NCBI RefSeq assembly: GCF_036898095.1
Contig: NC_090726.1
Span: 41,166,430-41,230,429 of the forward strand
Length of the DNA: 64,000 nt
Origin: Palaemon carinicauda
Lineage: Eukaryota > Arthropoda > Malacostraca > Decapoda > Palaemonidae
Direction of reading: 5' to 3'
Position 1 is the first letter of the stretch. Every line of letters starts with the position of its first letter. Positions 42,161 through 52,430 of the stretch are shown here, in pieces. The notes below the pieces were generated by a model. It saw only the letters and a program-made list of their open reading frames with translations, ran no database searches and was not told where the DNA came from. Position numbers and translations under genes: made by a program.

Positions 42161-42333
42161 GAGGAAAAATTGAAGTGGTGTCAACAAGAAGTACTGCAGT
42201 ACCTGGCCACAGGTGGCGCTTGTGAGTACACCCCCCTCTTGTATAGCGATCGCTGGCGTATCCCTTCCGTAGAATTCTGTCGGGCAACAGAGTTGACAGC
42301 TACATGATTATCGGGTAAGTTTAATATTGAAAA
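42161..42333. repeat. 5' terminal repeat of DIRS C
   Basis: Reverse complement of the C 3' repeat, ending ttaatattgaaa. Confidence 0.85.
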
Positions 42334-43133
42334 TTTTACATTAAAAGTGTCCTGAATAGTATTGGGTAATGCCAAATTGATATGAAGTTGGTCATGTGGC
42401 CTATTAAAAGTAGTCACTCTATTATTGTGTTTGTTACTATGGATTATATACCCTATACACTACAAGGTCTTATTTAGCATAAGGGCTATTAAAAATAAAA
42501 TCAAAATATAAACTTGACAAAGTTCTGCAAAAAAAAAACCCACGAAGGGAAAATTAGCCATACCATAAAAAATTACAGTAACACTAATGGTCTCTATCTG
42601 TGATACTTGCCTTAAACATATTGGATGCATATAGGAAGGTATTCTCTCTTCTCTCTTCAGGTGTCTCTTCTGCTCAAAATGTCTCTCTCTTCTTGGAGTC
42701 ACCCTTAGGTAGGTCGAATGGTGCTCAAATTCTGAAGATAATTTTCCTTTCAAATTGACAACGTACGTCATTATCTGCAAAAAGATATTCCATAAGTATA
42801 TACACGTAATGCAATAGCTACATTATCTAAATTCCTTTCTTGAAACTGTACCCACAGATATACCTACTTAAGGCCATATAAATAAAAATATATAGAATGG
42901 AATTCAATACATTTTCTTTGATCCAAAAGTCTCTTACACAGAAAAATTAAAATTATCTACAAATACAGTATAACATTTGCTATCACACATACTATCCTGA
43001 AACATGTTTATCTTCAACTGTTTAAGTTTAGGCAATTTTTCAACACCTGCTCTCCCCCTAGTGCCTCTCCTTAAAGAATTTATACCACATGGCCTTCCCA
43101 AGTGTACAAAGCCAGTCTCCATAAATTACAATA
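42334..43133. other. Spacer between DIRS C and D, no gene seen
   Basis: AT-rich; short open stretches on the minus strand (for example 42460-42780) resemble nothing. Confidence 0.55.
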
Positions 43134-43330
43134 AAATGATATTTTCATTATAAAATAAATTTTTGAATATACTTACCCGGTGAATATATAAATAGCTGAC
43201 GTCTCCGACGGTCGACAGATTCCAAGAACTCGCGAGCGATCACCATGAAGGCTGCCGGGTGTGCCCACCAGCGCCGACTATCGGCCAGATACCGCATATA
43301 CTTCTCAACCAAACCAGTTCTTCTCAGTCC
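43134..43330. repeat. 3' terminal repeat of DIRS D
   Basis: Outer extension (to about 43175) resembles that of A-C (attttcattataaaataaat); the inner part is private to D and inverted at 52281-52415. Confidence 0.82.
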
Positions 43331-43368
43331 GTAGGGTCTCTATCGGGGAGGAAGGGAGGGCCTTTAAT

Positions 43369-43467
43369 ATCATATATTCACCGGGTAAGTATATTCAAAA
43401 ATTTATTTTATAATGAAAATATCATTTTTAAATATTAAACTTAGCCGGTGAATATATAAATAGCTGA
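43369..43467. repeat. ICR of DIRS D
   Basis: The complement of the 3' end is fused to the complement of the 5' end at atttttaaatatt; the gattcacaccca motif follows, as in the other elements. Confidence 0.82.
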
Positions 43468-43847
43468 TTCACACCCATGGTGGTGGGTAGAGACCAGTAT
43501 TAAAACAATAAAGGCATATATGCTCAAGAGTTTTTGACAAATATTGAAAAAACAAACTTATAGGTACCAGGTAAGGAAGCCGACTCTGATGATTACTCTG
43601 CCTCATTAGTCTGCTATCCTCACGAAGCCCAGCGATCCTCTTAGGATGCTGAAAGACTCCCAGGAGCTGCTATATCCAGGGTGAACACCCCTATAACAGG
43701 ACCTCATCAATACCCTTAATCTGGGCGCTCTCAAGAAAATATTTTGACCACCCGCCAAATCAAAAAGATTGCGAAAGACTTCTTAGTCTCCCGTACAACC
43801 CAAAACAAGATTAAAAATTTTAAGAGTAGATTAAAAGGATATTGGGA
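43468..43847. other. 3' non-coding region of DIRS D
   Basis: Retains ggtaaggaagccgactc and gaccacccgccaaatca motifs common to A-C despite overall divergence. Confidence 0.55.
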
Positions 43848-45320
43848 TTAAGGGAATGTAGTGGTAGAGCCTTCACCCACTACTGCACTCGCTGCTACGA
43901 ATGGTCCCAGTGTGTAGCAGTCCTCATAAAGAGTCTGGACATCTTTCAAGTAATATGAAGCGAATACAGACTTGCTTCTCCAAAAGGTCGCGTCCATAAT
44001 ACATTTAATGGATCTATTTTGCTTAAACGCTACTGAAGTTGCTATCGCTCTAACTTCATGAGCCTTGACTTTAAGTAAATTACGATCCTTCTCACTTAAA
44101 TGCGAGTGTGCCTCCCGAATCAAAAGTCTAATAAAATAAGACAACGCATTCTTAGACATGGGCAAAGAGGGCTTTTTAACGGAGCACCATAAAGCCTCTG
44201 AACAACCTCGTAGCAGTTTAGTTCTGGATAAATAAAATTTAAGAGCTCTAACGGGGCACAGCACTCTTTCAACTTCATTCCCCGCAATCTCAGAAAGACT
44301 GGGGATTTCAAATGATTTAGGCCAAGGACGAGACGGAAGTTCATTCTTGGCCAAAAAACCAAGTTGAAGAGAACATACTGCTTTATTAGCGGAGAAGCCG
44401 ATGTTCTTGCTAAAAGCATGTATCTCACTAACCCTTTTAGCCGAAGCCAAGCTCACCAAAAAAAGTGTCTTGAGGGTAAGATCCTTCAGGGAGGCTGAAT
44501 TTAATGGTTCAAACCTGTCTGACATAAGGATCTGTAGGACCACGTCCAAGTTCCAAGCAGGAGTCGAAATATGATGCTCCTTGGAAGTCTCGAAAGATTT
44601 AAGCAGGTCTTGGAGGTCTTTGTTATTAGAAAGATCCAAACCCCTATGCCTGAAAACAGAAGCTAACATGCTTCTGTAGCCTTTAATGGTGGATGCAGAG
44701 AGGGAGTGACCGTTTCTCAGATAAAGCAGAAAATCCGCAATCTGCGCTACAGAGGCACTGGAAGAGGAAATAGAGGAAGACTTGCACCAGTCTCTAAATA
44801 CCTCCCATTTCGACTGATAGATCCTGATGGTAGAGGATCTTCTAGCCCTCGCGATCGCTCTAGCTGCCTCCTTCGAAAACCCTCGAGCTCTAGAGTGTCT
44901 TTCGATAGTCTGAAGGCAGTTAGACGAAGCGCGGGGAGGCTTTGATGAAATCTCTATACGTGAGGCTATCACAAGAGATCCATCCGCAACAGCAGACTTC
45001 TTGGAACGTCTACCAGCCATAGAAGTACCTCTGTGAACCACTCTCTCGCGGGCCAGAGGGGAGCAACCAACGTCAACCTGGTCCCTTCGTGAGAGGCGAA
45101 CTTCTGCAGCACCTTGTTTAGGATCTTGAAAGGTGGAAAGGCATAAACGTCCAGGTGAGACCAGTCCAGCAGGAAAGCGTCTATGTGGGCTGCCTCTGGA
45201 TCTGGAACTGGAGAGCAGCAAGTCGAGAGCCTCTTTGTCAGTGAAGTCGCAAAAATATCTATGGTGGGTTGACCCCATGTCATCCATAGCTTCTCGCACA
45301 CAGTCTTGTGCAACGTCCAC
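43848..45320 (-). CDS. Tyrosine recombinase (DIRS D), complete frame
   Basis: A continuous 490-codon frame. Core-binding domain ARGFSKEAARAIARARR with YQSKWEVFRDWC and TIKGYRSMLASVFRHRGL; catalytic domain with LASAKRVSEIHAF (Arg), FEIPSL, CPVRALKFYL, AHEVRAIATSV (HxxR), TFWRSKSVF (Trp in the His/Trp position) and SYYLKDVQT (Tyr nucleophile); end GEGSTTTFP. All expected active-site positions are present, so it is the only recombinase here that could be functional. The N-terminal 150 codons overlap the MT-like frame. The start is not certain. Confidence 0.85.
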   Translation of the reverse strand: MDVAQDCVREAMDDMGSTHHRYFCDFTDKEALDLLLSSSRSRGSPHRRFPAGLVSPGRLCLSTFQDPKQGAAEVRLSRRDQVDVGCSPLARERVVHRGTSMAGRRSKKSAVADGSLVIASRIEISSKPPRASSNCLQTIERHSRARGFSKEAARAIARARRSSTIRIYQSKWEVFRDWCKSSSISSSSASVAQIADFLLYLRNGHSLSASTIKGYRSMLASVFRHRGLDLSNNKDLQDLLKSFETSKEHHISTPAWNLDVVLQILMSDRFEPLNSASLKDLTLKTLFLVSLASAKRVSEIHAFSKNIGFSANKAVCSLQLGFLAKNELPSRPWPKSFEIPSLSEIAGNEVERVLCPVRALKFYLSRTKLLRGCSEALWCSVKKPSLPMSKNALSYFIRLLIREAHSHLSEKDRNLLKVKAHEVRAIATSVAFKQNRSIKCIMDATFWRSKSVFASYYLKDVQTLYEDCYTLGPFVAASAVVGEGSTTTFP

Positions 45321-45620
45321 TCCATGGAGATGACTTGTCCTCTTCTGCTGAGGCAGTCCGCTAAGACATTCATTTCTCCTTGCACAAATCTCGTCAAAAG
45401 AGAGATGTTACTTGCCTTAAATGGAGTTCCTTCTGATCCGTGGACCAAAGACCCGAGCATTCCAGACTGTCCAGTGGAGCTCCGTAACCTAAATCCGATG
45501 CATCTGAATACAACACATGGTTTGGGTTCTTGATCGCAAGAGAAAGACCTTCTCGAAGTCTGATGTTGCTGTCCCACCAAGTCAGACATGTCTAGACTGA
45601 GTTGGAGATTGGGATAGAGA
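44969..45620 (-). pseudogene. MT-like domain and partial RNase H (DIRS D)
   Basis: QPTIDIFATSLT, CCSPVPDPEAAHIDAFLLDW, VYAFPPFKILNKV and APLWPAREWF, preceded by a shortened RNase H end (NVLADCLSRRGQ with the last Asp) joined by a deletion to GSSVHGSEG-like residues. The Glu and second Asp of RNase H are missing. The Tigger lies directly upstream. Confidence 0.65.
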
Positions 45621-46045
45621 TACAGTGGAACCTCTACATCCGAACGTATCTACATCCGAAGTAAAATTAGAGCAAATTTTTGACTCTACACCCGAATTTT
45701 AATTCGACACGAAGTAGCAATTTTCGTCGTACCGGTTGTATCCGAATTTTTCGACACGCGAAGTACAATTCGAACACGTTCCGACTCTACACCCGAATGT
45801 TTTTTTCGACACCCGAAGTAAACAATACTCGTACGCGTAGTCGGTGCTCATAGCGTCTGAAGTGTTTTTTATTTCCGCCGATAGAAGGCAGCACATCGAC
45901 CTCGGAGGGACGCTCAATTAGCACGGCTTGGGTCAGTCCTCTGTTCTCGTCGGCTTCTTGCGGTTGTGCTCTGTGCGTTCTGATATTAACTGTGATTCAA
46001 TCGTGATTTTTTACGTGCATCCATTAACGATAATTTACGTAAAGT

Positions 46046-47783
46046 ATGGGTCCCAAGAGGCTTAGTTTTGCCAGTGGTAGTGGTAGGGTGAGAAAAGGAA
46101 GAAGGAAATGCTTTCTTTAGAAATTAAGCAGGAAATTATTGAAAAACATGAGCGTGGCGTCCGCGAGTGAACTTGCTAAACAGTATGGCCGTAATATGTC
46201 GACGATCTCGACAATCCTTAAACAGAAGGAAAACATGAGCGTGGCGTCCGCGAGTGAACTTGCTAAACAGTATGGCCGTAATATGTCGACGATCTCGACA
46301 ATCCTTAAACAGAAGGAAGCTATTAAAGCAGTGAAACCTTCTAAGGGGATCACTATAATTTCCAAACGCCGTACCCCTATCATAGAAGAGATGGAACGAC
46401 TTCTACTAGTGTGGATTAAGGATAGAGAGATCGTTGGCGACACCATCACCGAAACCGTTATCTGCGAGAAGGCGCACGCCATCTTTACGGACTTGAAGGA
46501 GGAGAGCTCTGGGGGTGATGCTGGGGAGAGTTCAACCGAGCCTTCCTCAGATGATTTCAAGGCATCTCGTGGCTGGTTCGAGAAATTTAAGAAACGGTCC
46601 GGGATTCATTCAGTTGTTCGCCACGGAGAGGCTGCTAGTGCGGACACAAAGGCTGCAGCTGACTTTGTTAAGAACTTCGAAAATATCGTAAAGGAAGAAG
46701 GCTACGTAGAGCAGCAGGTGTTCAATTGTGATGAAACCGGGCTGTTTTGGAAGAAGATGCCGAGTCGAACCTACATCACTGCCGAAGAGAAGAAATTGCC
46801 TGGGCATAAGCCAATGAAGGATCGGTTGACTCTTGCTCTATGTGCCAACGCTAGCGGGGACTTTAAAGTCAAGCCCTTGCTTGTTTACCATTCGGAGAAC
46901 CCTAGGGCCTTTAAAGCACACAACGTCGATAAGGATCAGCTTCATGTTTTCTGGCGATCCAACTCGAAGGCCTGGGTCACTAGGCAATTCTTTGTGCAAT
47001 GGGTAAACCAAGTTTTCGGTCCTTCTGTGAAGTATCTTCATGAGCAGAAATTGCCTTTAAAGTGCCTGCTATGCCTTGACAATGCACCCGCTCACCCCCC
47101 CCGGACTTGAAGATGATATCTTCGATGAATTCAAGTTCATAAAGGTGCTGTATCTTCCACCAAATACCACCTCTATCCTCCAGCCCATGGACCAGCAAGT
47201 CATCTCTAATTTTAAGAAGCTGTACACCAAGCACTTATTCAAGCAGTGCTTTAATGTCACGCAAAGCACCAACTTAACTTTGCGTGAATTTTGGAGGGGC
47301 CACTTCAACATCGTGCACTGCTCGCAGATCTTAGATCAGGCTTGGGTGGGATTAACTCGACGGACCCTCAATTCTGCATGGAAGAAGCTGTGGCCTGATG
47401 CAGTTTCTCCCCGAGATTTCGAGGGTTTTGACCCCGAACCTGATCCCGTGGTCGGTGCAGCGGAAGCGGTAGAGGAAATCGTCTCCCTTGGCAAGTCCAT
47501 GGGTCTGGAGGTCAACGCAGATGACGTTACGGAACTCGTCGCCGAACATCACGACGAACTGACGACGGATGAGCTCAAGGAACTCCATGCTATGTCGGAG
47601 CACATGAGTGATGACGAGGAAGAGAGCGAGGAGGTAGAACATGTGTTAGGTTCAGCGCAAATAAAAGAGGTGTTGGGAAAATATCAAGACGTGGTCGACT
47701 TCATCGACAAATACCATCCAAAGAAATTGCAGGTTTGTCGTGTAGTTTCTCAATTCGATGATGTTTGCCTAACTCACTTTTGA
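46046..47783 (+). pseudogene. Tigger/pogo transposase, frameshifted
   Basis: ATG at 46046 (MGPKRLSF) opens a frame that breaks near 46165; the main frame runs 46139-47110, then 47076-47783. Features in order: HTH region SELAKQYGRNMSTISTILKQ (present twice), a CENP-B-type second HTH with WFEKFKKRSGIHSVV, then the DDE domain: VFNCDETGLFWKK (first Asp), CLLCLDNAPAH (second Asp), PPNTTSILQPMDQQVI (third Asp, a DDD triad typical of Tigger). The shift between the two frames lies at an eight-C run (47095-47102). A further break at 47783 removes the tail, whose coding continues with LSIDAFFKK to about 47975. Confidence 0.88.
46147..46320 (+). repeat. Exact 87-bp in-frame duplication in the transposase HTH
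   Basis: The segment starting catgagcgtggcgtccgc at 46147 recurs identically at 46234. 87 bp equals 29 codons, so the frame is kept and the first HTH is doubled. Absence of differences points to a recent event. Confidence 0.88.
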
Positions 47784-47975
47784 AACATTCTGAAAAGCCG
47801 TACCAAGCAATTATCTATCGATGCTTTCTTTAAAAAAAACTGCGAAGCGAACTCGCGATGAAGAGGATGTAAGTGAACCGAAGAAAACGGCAAAGAGTGA
47901 AGAGGAAGAAAGTGAAACACAGAAAATGGAAAAGAGTGAAGCAAAAGAAATTCAGTCAATTTTAAATGTACAGTA

Positions 47976-48513
47976 AGTAATAGTGATTAAAATTACGTAA
48001 TCATCAAAAAGAAAAAAAGAAAATGTAAAAAAAAATATAAAATATAAAAATAAAAAAAAAATAAGCTAAGTTATGTTAAAGTTCACTTAGTGTAAGTTAG
48101 AATAAGTTACGGTAGTGTTACGTTTATCGTAGTTAACCTCTCTACCTCCTCGCCGTCCGTCCGTCTCCTCTCTCCTCTCTGCGTAGCGAAGACGAACAAC
48201 ACCTGCGCTGGAGTTTCTAAGGTAAAGTGACGCTAAAAACCTGTTTCTTATTTATCATTTTTTGCTAATTCTTCTTACTTACATGTCTATTCTTCTTATT
48301 TACATGTCTATTATCTAATTTAGTGTTCATTATTCTCATTGGAAAAATATGTATAGTAGTTTATTAAGAAGTTATCATAGGTTTTTGGGCTCAACCACGG
48401 ATTAATCCTATTTCAATGTATTCTTATGGGAAAATTCGTTTCGACATCCGAACAATTTCTACATCCGAAGTTGGTTCTGGAACGGATTAAATTCGTATGT
48501 AGAGGTTCCACTG
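47976..48513. other. 3' non-coding part of the Tigger element
   Basis: AT-rich DNA followed by the terminal inverted repeat region with cgacatccgaacaatttc and ctacatccgaag. No gene. Confidence 0.6.
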
Positions 48514-48515
48514 TA

Positions 48516-49195
48516 CTCTCTAAGCCCTTCTCCTTGTTCCAATGGTTTAGGTGAAATTGGAGAGGGCAAAGGTTGAGTCTCCCCAGAGAGATAAACTACT
48601 CCAGCGATGAAAGAGTTCCCACGAGGCTCGTTCAAACTCTTACAGAGCAACTGTTTTTCTCTTGCAATGACGGACTTTTAACAGAGCTTGTTCCATTCTT
48701 GTGGGAGACGAAAAGGCCCGAAAAATTCGACACTATCTCCATCCCCAAATAAAGAATAGTCTGGGATGGAGTACCGTAAGTTACGACTTCTCTACGTTCA
48801 CTATGAGACCTAGCTCCTTGGTTAGGTCTAATGTCCAATAGAGGCTCTCCAGACAGCGATTTAATGATGACGCCCTGATTAGCCAGTCGTCAAAATAAAG
48901 GGAGGCTCTGAATCTTCAAAATGTAGAAAGCTTGCTACATTTTGCAAGAGCCTTGTAAAAACAAGAGGAGCAGGAATGAGGCCGAAGCACAGTGCTCGAA
49001 ATTGGTACACTACTTTCCCGTCCACAAACCTCAGATGGTGTTGAAAGTTTGGATGAATCGGGATGTGGAAGTATGCATCCTGAAGGTCGAGAGAGACCAT
49101 CCAGTCGCCTTCCCTTACCGCTGCCAAGACAGATTTGGTAGTCTTCATCGTGAACTTTGTCTTGACAATGAACACATTGAGCGCACTTACATCTT
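48516..49195 (-). pseudogene. Reverse transcriptase (DIRS D), broken
   Basis: 48879-49175 encodes MVSLDLQDAYFHIPIHP (motif A) and RALCFGLIPAPLVFTRLL; LYFDDWLIRAS follows in another frame near 48885, giving a YFDD-type box. The downstream part (48516-48870) is in fragments with ELGLIV-like residues. The N-terminal end is fused at about 49194 to the gag C-terminus, deleting roughly 0.7 kb relative to B. Confidence 0.7.
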
Positions 49196-50950
49196 AAGTA
49201 CTCCTGCAGTGAACGTGGCTGCCAGTTCATTGGAGCCATCCCTGATAGCCTTGTTCATGCATGACATAATTGTACAGCAATACATTGACAGCTGGAGAGC
49301 TTCTTACTCAAGGCTCCCAGGGACCAATCCAACAAATAAATACTTCAAACGCTCGAAAAAACTCCTAACAGGAGATGGTCTAGCTCTGAAGCAGACCATA
49401 AAATCTTGGAGCGTCTCATGGCTAGACGATGAGGAGAGTCCACTAGGCTTAAGAAGTCTCCCTGGGCAGAGGCAGGTACTCCCTAACCAAGAACTTCTCC
49501 TGTGTCACACCAGACGCTCGAGCGAGAACTAATTAAGGAGGAAAAGCAAAAGCAGACTTTCCTAAACTTCTCCTGGATTCCAACCAATCTCCCAGTAAGA
49601 GCATGGCTCTCTTGGAAGATCAAGAGAGAACTGACTTCGTAAATGTAGGAGTCGAAGAAAGTCATGTCAAGAGTAAACTCACGACGGCGGAGCAGCCGTT
49701 ACAAAACGAGTAGGACAAAATTTCCCTAAAGAAATTCATAATTATAAAACAAGGGATTGTTGGACCACCCTAGGTTACTCCTCTTCTGAATGACTCCCCA
49801 AAGGTACATTAGTTGAAAGGGGGTCATCAACTTCTTTAGAAGGCACATCATCTGATAAATCTAAAGTCTTGCGAGGAGATTTATATTCAGAATGACGTGA
49901 AGGAAAAGCCTGACAGGCTACATCAACTTGTATATGAACAGAAGTTAAAGTTGGAGGGTCGATGTCACGTTGTGACTGCAGAGAATGTTATTCTACTACA
50001 CGTCGTGACAGAAGTGACCGACGCTTAAACGTCCCGTAGTAACAGCGGTGACTGCTGTCCGATGCTATATCGTGACTACGGTGACTGACCCTCGACGTCA
50101 CGTCATGTCTACGGTATCTACCGCTCAACGTCACGTCGTGTCTGAGGTGTCTGCAGCTCAACGTCACGCTGTGACTGCGGTGGCTGACGTTCAAAGCGAT
50201 CAAAGTTACATCGAAATTTATGCTCCGCATCTCGTTAAACAGCAAAGCTGTCACTAGGGATAACGTCAGCGTGACGTAACAAAGCTCGTTTAGAAGGTTG
50301 AAGACCTGAATCACGTATCCCAGAACCGTGACGTACAAAAAGCAAAGGATCCTTTCGCACAGGAACAGGATCGTAAGCTTCTATTAAAGAAGAAAGCTTT
50401 AACAGCATATCTTGCAAAACACTTAACTTCGGATCAACCTGTGACTGCGGTGGCTGATGTTCAAACATCACGTAGTAACAGCGGTGACTGCTGATCGATG
50501 CTATATCGTGACTACGGTGACTGACACTCGACGTCACGTCGTGTCTACGGTGTCTACCGCTCAACGTCACGCCGAGTCTGTGGCAGAAACATCTGTACAT
50601 GAACGTCATCGCTATGAACGGGACTCTCATGATGACTACAGCTAGGACGTTGAACTTGTTCTGAAGGAACTAATAAACGTTTCAACCGTCTCGAAACCTT
50701 ACGCCCAGGTTTTTAAAGAGACGAATCATCGGAAGACGAGGAGAAACTTCGTCTCTCCTGTCTTATGGTAAGGACGTGCTTGACGAGCAACGTCTGATAC
50801 CTTTGAGGGAACGTCTGTTCGTTGGTTTACACCTCTCACTCCCTTAGGTCCTACGACATTCCTTCTCCCTGGTGCAGGGGAGCCTGAAAGAGGTCTCGGA
50901 CTAGGCAAGCGACAAGCACGAACAAACGAACCCTCCGCAACACTGAACAT
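49196..50950 (-). pseudogene. gag-like region (DIRS D), degraded
   Basis: Left part aligns with the conserved gag C-terminus of B (minus-strand residues around the ASMFVSG and AIRDGS segments near 49210-49250; a GDWLESRRSLG-like stretch near 49580). The centre is repetitive. The right end (50726-50950) has a FVRACRLPSPRPLSGSPAPG segment matching SVRASRPPSPGPLASSQAQG of B and NQRTDVP matching DRRTEV. Many stops. Confidence 0.6.
49970..50640. repeat. 33-bp-type tandem repeats in gag (DIRS D)
   Basis: Units such as cgtcacgtcgtgtctacggt followed by gtctaccgctcaa, 33 bp each, occur in two blocks (about 50030-50210 and 50450-50590) that are themselves copies of each other. On the minus strand they read as HRRHDVTLS/SHRSHDIAS peptides. 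This is a third kind of repeat at the position where A has 21/42-bp and C 16-bp repeats. Confidence 0.75.
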
Positions 50951-52280
50951 GTTTTTCGCACTTTCTTCACTGATATCGCATTTTTTTTAATAATTTCACA
51001 TTATACATGAATAAAGCTGATTTCTAACTGAAGCACGCAATTCTCCCTTAAATCAAAAGGTTAGAATTGCGAAATATGTCATATAATGTAAGCACATTAG
51101 TAGAAAATGAAACACATGCAAAAATTAATAATCATATACATATATATCGAATAAAACGTTAATATATAAAGTTAAAAAGATCAGTGACTGGGGAGGAGAC
51201 TAAAACTAGTTCACTAAAGACTACGTTTTCAATCTCTCACCGTACAGTGCCTTAGGATGAGAATAAAAACTAAAACTTTTTATCCTCTCTCCCCGTACAG
51301 AGACTTGGGACGAGAGTAAAAATCTGAATCGAGAACAACATTACTCGCTCCCAAACTCCTTGTACAGAGACTTGGGACGAGAATAAAGATCGGATCGTTC
51401 TCTCTTTCTCTCTCTCTCTCTCTCTCTTGTCACTCACAAGAGAATGGCTCACTCACTCTTCGTCAATAACAGGTTATTTGACTAAAGGAAAAAACTAAAA
51501 GGACTAAGAAATTGAAAATTAACATGTTCCTTTAAATTACTGTAGTACTGTATCTAAAAAACTTCAGTTTGCAAGAAGAATGAACAAAACGTCAAAATCG
51601 ATTTACTCTTTCTGCAAAGTGAAACCGTGATACTCTCTTTCTCTATCGTAACGATAGAGCGCAAACTGCAAAGCATAAATAAACCAAACGTTAGTTCATC
51701 TTTGAAAAACAGCACGAAGACTATTCAAAGAATAAATTTCTTAAAATATTTTCTAAAATTATTCATCTCATCGATCTAAACAAAAATAAAAGTTGAATGG
51801 GCTCAACGTTGTTTAACTTCGCTTTCCAAGTCAGGACCGCCTACAAAGAATAGGCAAAGGCCGCTTATAAACAAAAACATAAAATTTATCTCGGTGTTTA
51901 GTATAAATGGAAAGCTAATCGAAGAGGCCTAATAAAGGCGGGTGAGATATAAAATATATAGAGTTAAATCTATAAATATCAACAATAATTTATAAAGTGA
52001 TAAAATAATTACTAAAAGCCTTTAACACACTTCCGTACACTGAGGGAAGGATCGGCCATCTTTTCTCTATGGAAAAACCAGAGCGAGATTAAAAAAGCAA
52101 GGGCAAAAACTTTTCCTCTCCTTTCAAAAGCATTTCTTTTGAAGATAGTATTGAATAATCCAACACGGCAAAAGCAATAAAACCAAAACCAAGTACTTCA
52201 CCAATCGGTAGAAACTCGAGGTCAAGCGCGAGCGGAACCAGTGTTGTCTGTAACACCGACAGAGAAGAACAGGTTTGGTT
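50951..52280. other. Long 5' leader (DIRS D)
   Basis: Diverged relative of the A and C leaders. Conserved: the inverted pair gcaattct...agaattgc (51036-51071), CT microsatellite (about 51404-51427) and the identical 19-bp palindrome ctctatcgtaacgatagag (51641-51659). Confidence 0.62.
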
Positions 52281-52430
52281 GAGAAGTATATGCGGTATCT
52301 GGCCGATAGTCGGCGCTGGTGGGCACACCCGGCAGCCTTCATGGCGATCGCTCGCGAGTTTTTGGAATCTGTCGACCGTCAGAGACGTCAGCTATTTATA
52401 TATTCACCGGCTAAGTTTAATATTTAAAAT
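52281..52430. repeat. 5' terminal repeat of DIRS D
   Basis: Reverse complement of the D 3' repeat, ending ctaagtttaatatttaaaa. Confidence 0.82.

Larger units (their letters stand above)
35482..42333 (-). mobile_element. DIRS-like retrotransposon C (RT-deleted)
   Basis: Terminal repeats at 35482-35690 and 42161-42333 share private variants (caagaggggggtgtactcac). Same gene order as A: long leader, gag with tandem repeats, RT remnant joined at the same base as in A, RNase H, MT-like, recombinase, ICR. Coding regions are near-identical to A but with different frame breaks. It carries one extra insertion in gag (about 39480-39945). With A it defines an RT-less subfamily. Confidence 0.88.
45623..48513 (+). 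mobile_element. Tigger/pogo-type DNA transposon inserted in DIRS D
   Basis: Terminal inverted repeats start cagtggaacctctacat at both ends (45623 and, inverted, 48513), with TA duplications at 45621-45622 and 48514-48515. D sequence continues across (ggagattgggatagaga on the left, then ctctctaagccc on the right). The transposase lies on the plus strand, opposite to D. Subterminal DNA (45640-45830) is a set of short repeats around ctacacccgaa and cgacacccgaagta. 5' and 3' ends match over at least 20 bp, and further partly similar stretches lie inside. Confidence 0.9.
43134..52430 (-). mobile_element. Divergent DIRS-like retrotransposon D
   Basis: Terminal repeats 43134-43330 and 52281-52430 are inverted copies with a sequence quite different from A-C (ccgacggtcgacagattcc, cgccgactatcggcc). 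ICR at 43369-43467. Contents: complete recombinase frame, MT-like/RNase H, RT in pieces around a Tigger insertion, gag with repeats, long leader. RT and gag are also joined by a deletion near 49194. Without the Tigger it is about 6.4 kb, the usual size. Confidence 0.87.

Noticed and set aside
6029..52430. LTR retrotransposon interpretation of the terminal repeats
   Set aside because: Repeats are inverted, not direct, there is an ICR, no integrase or protease motif, and a tyrosine recombinase is present.
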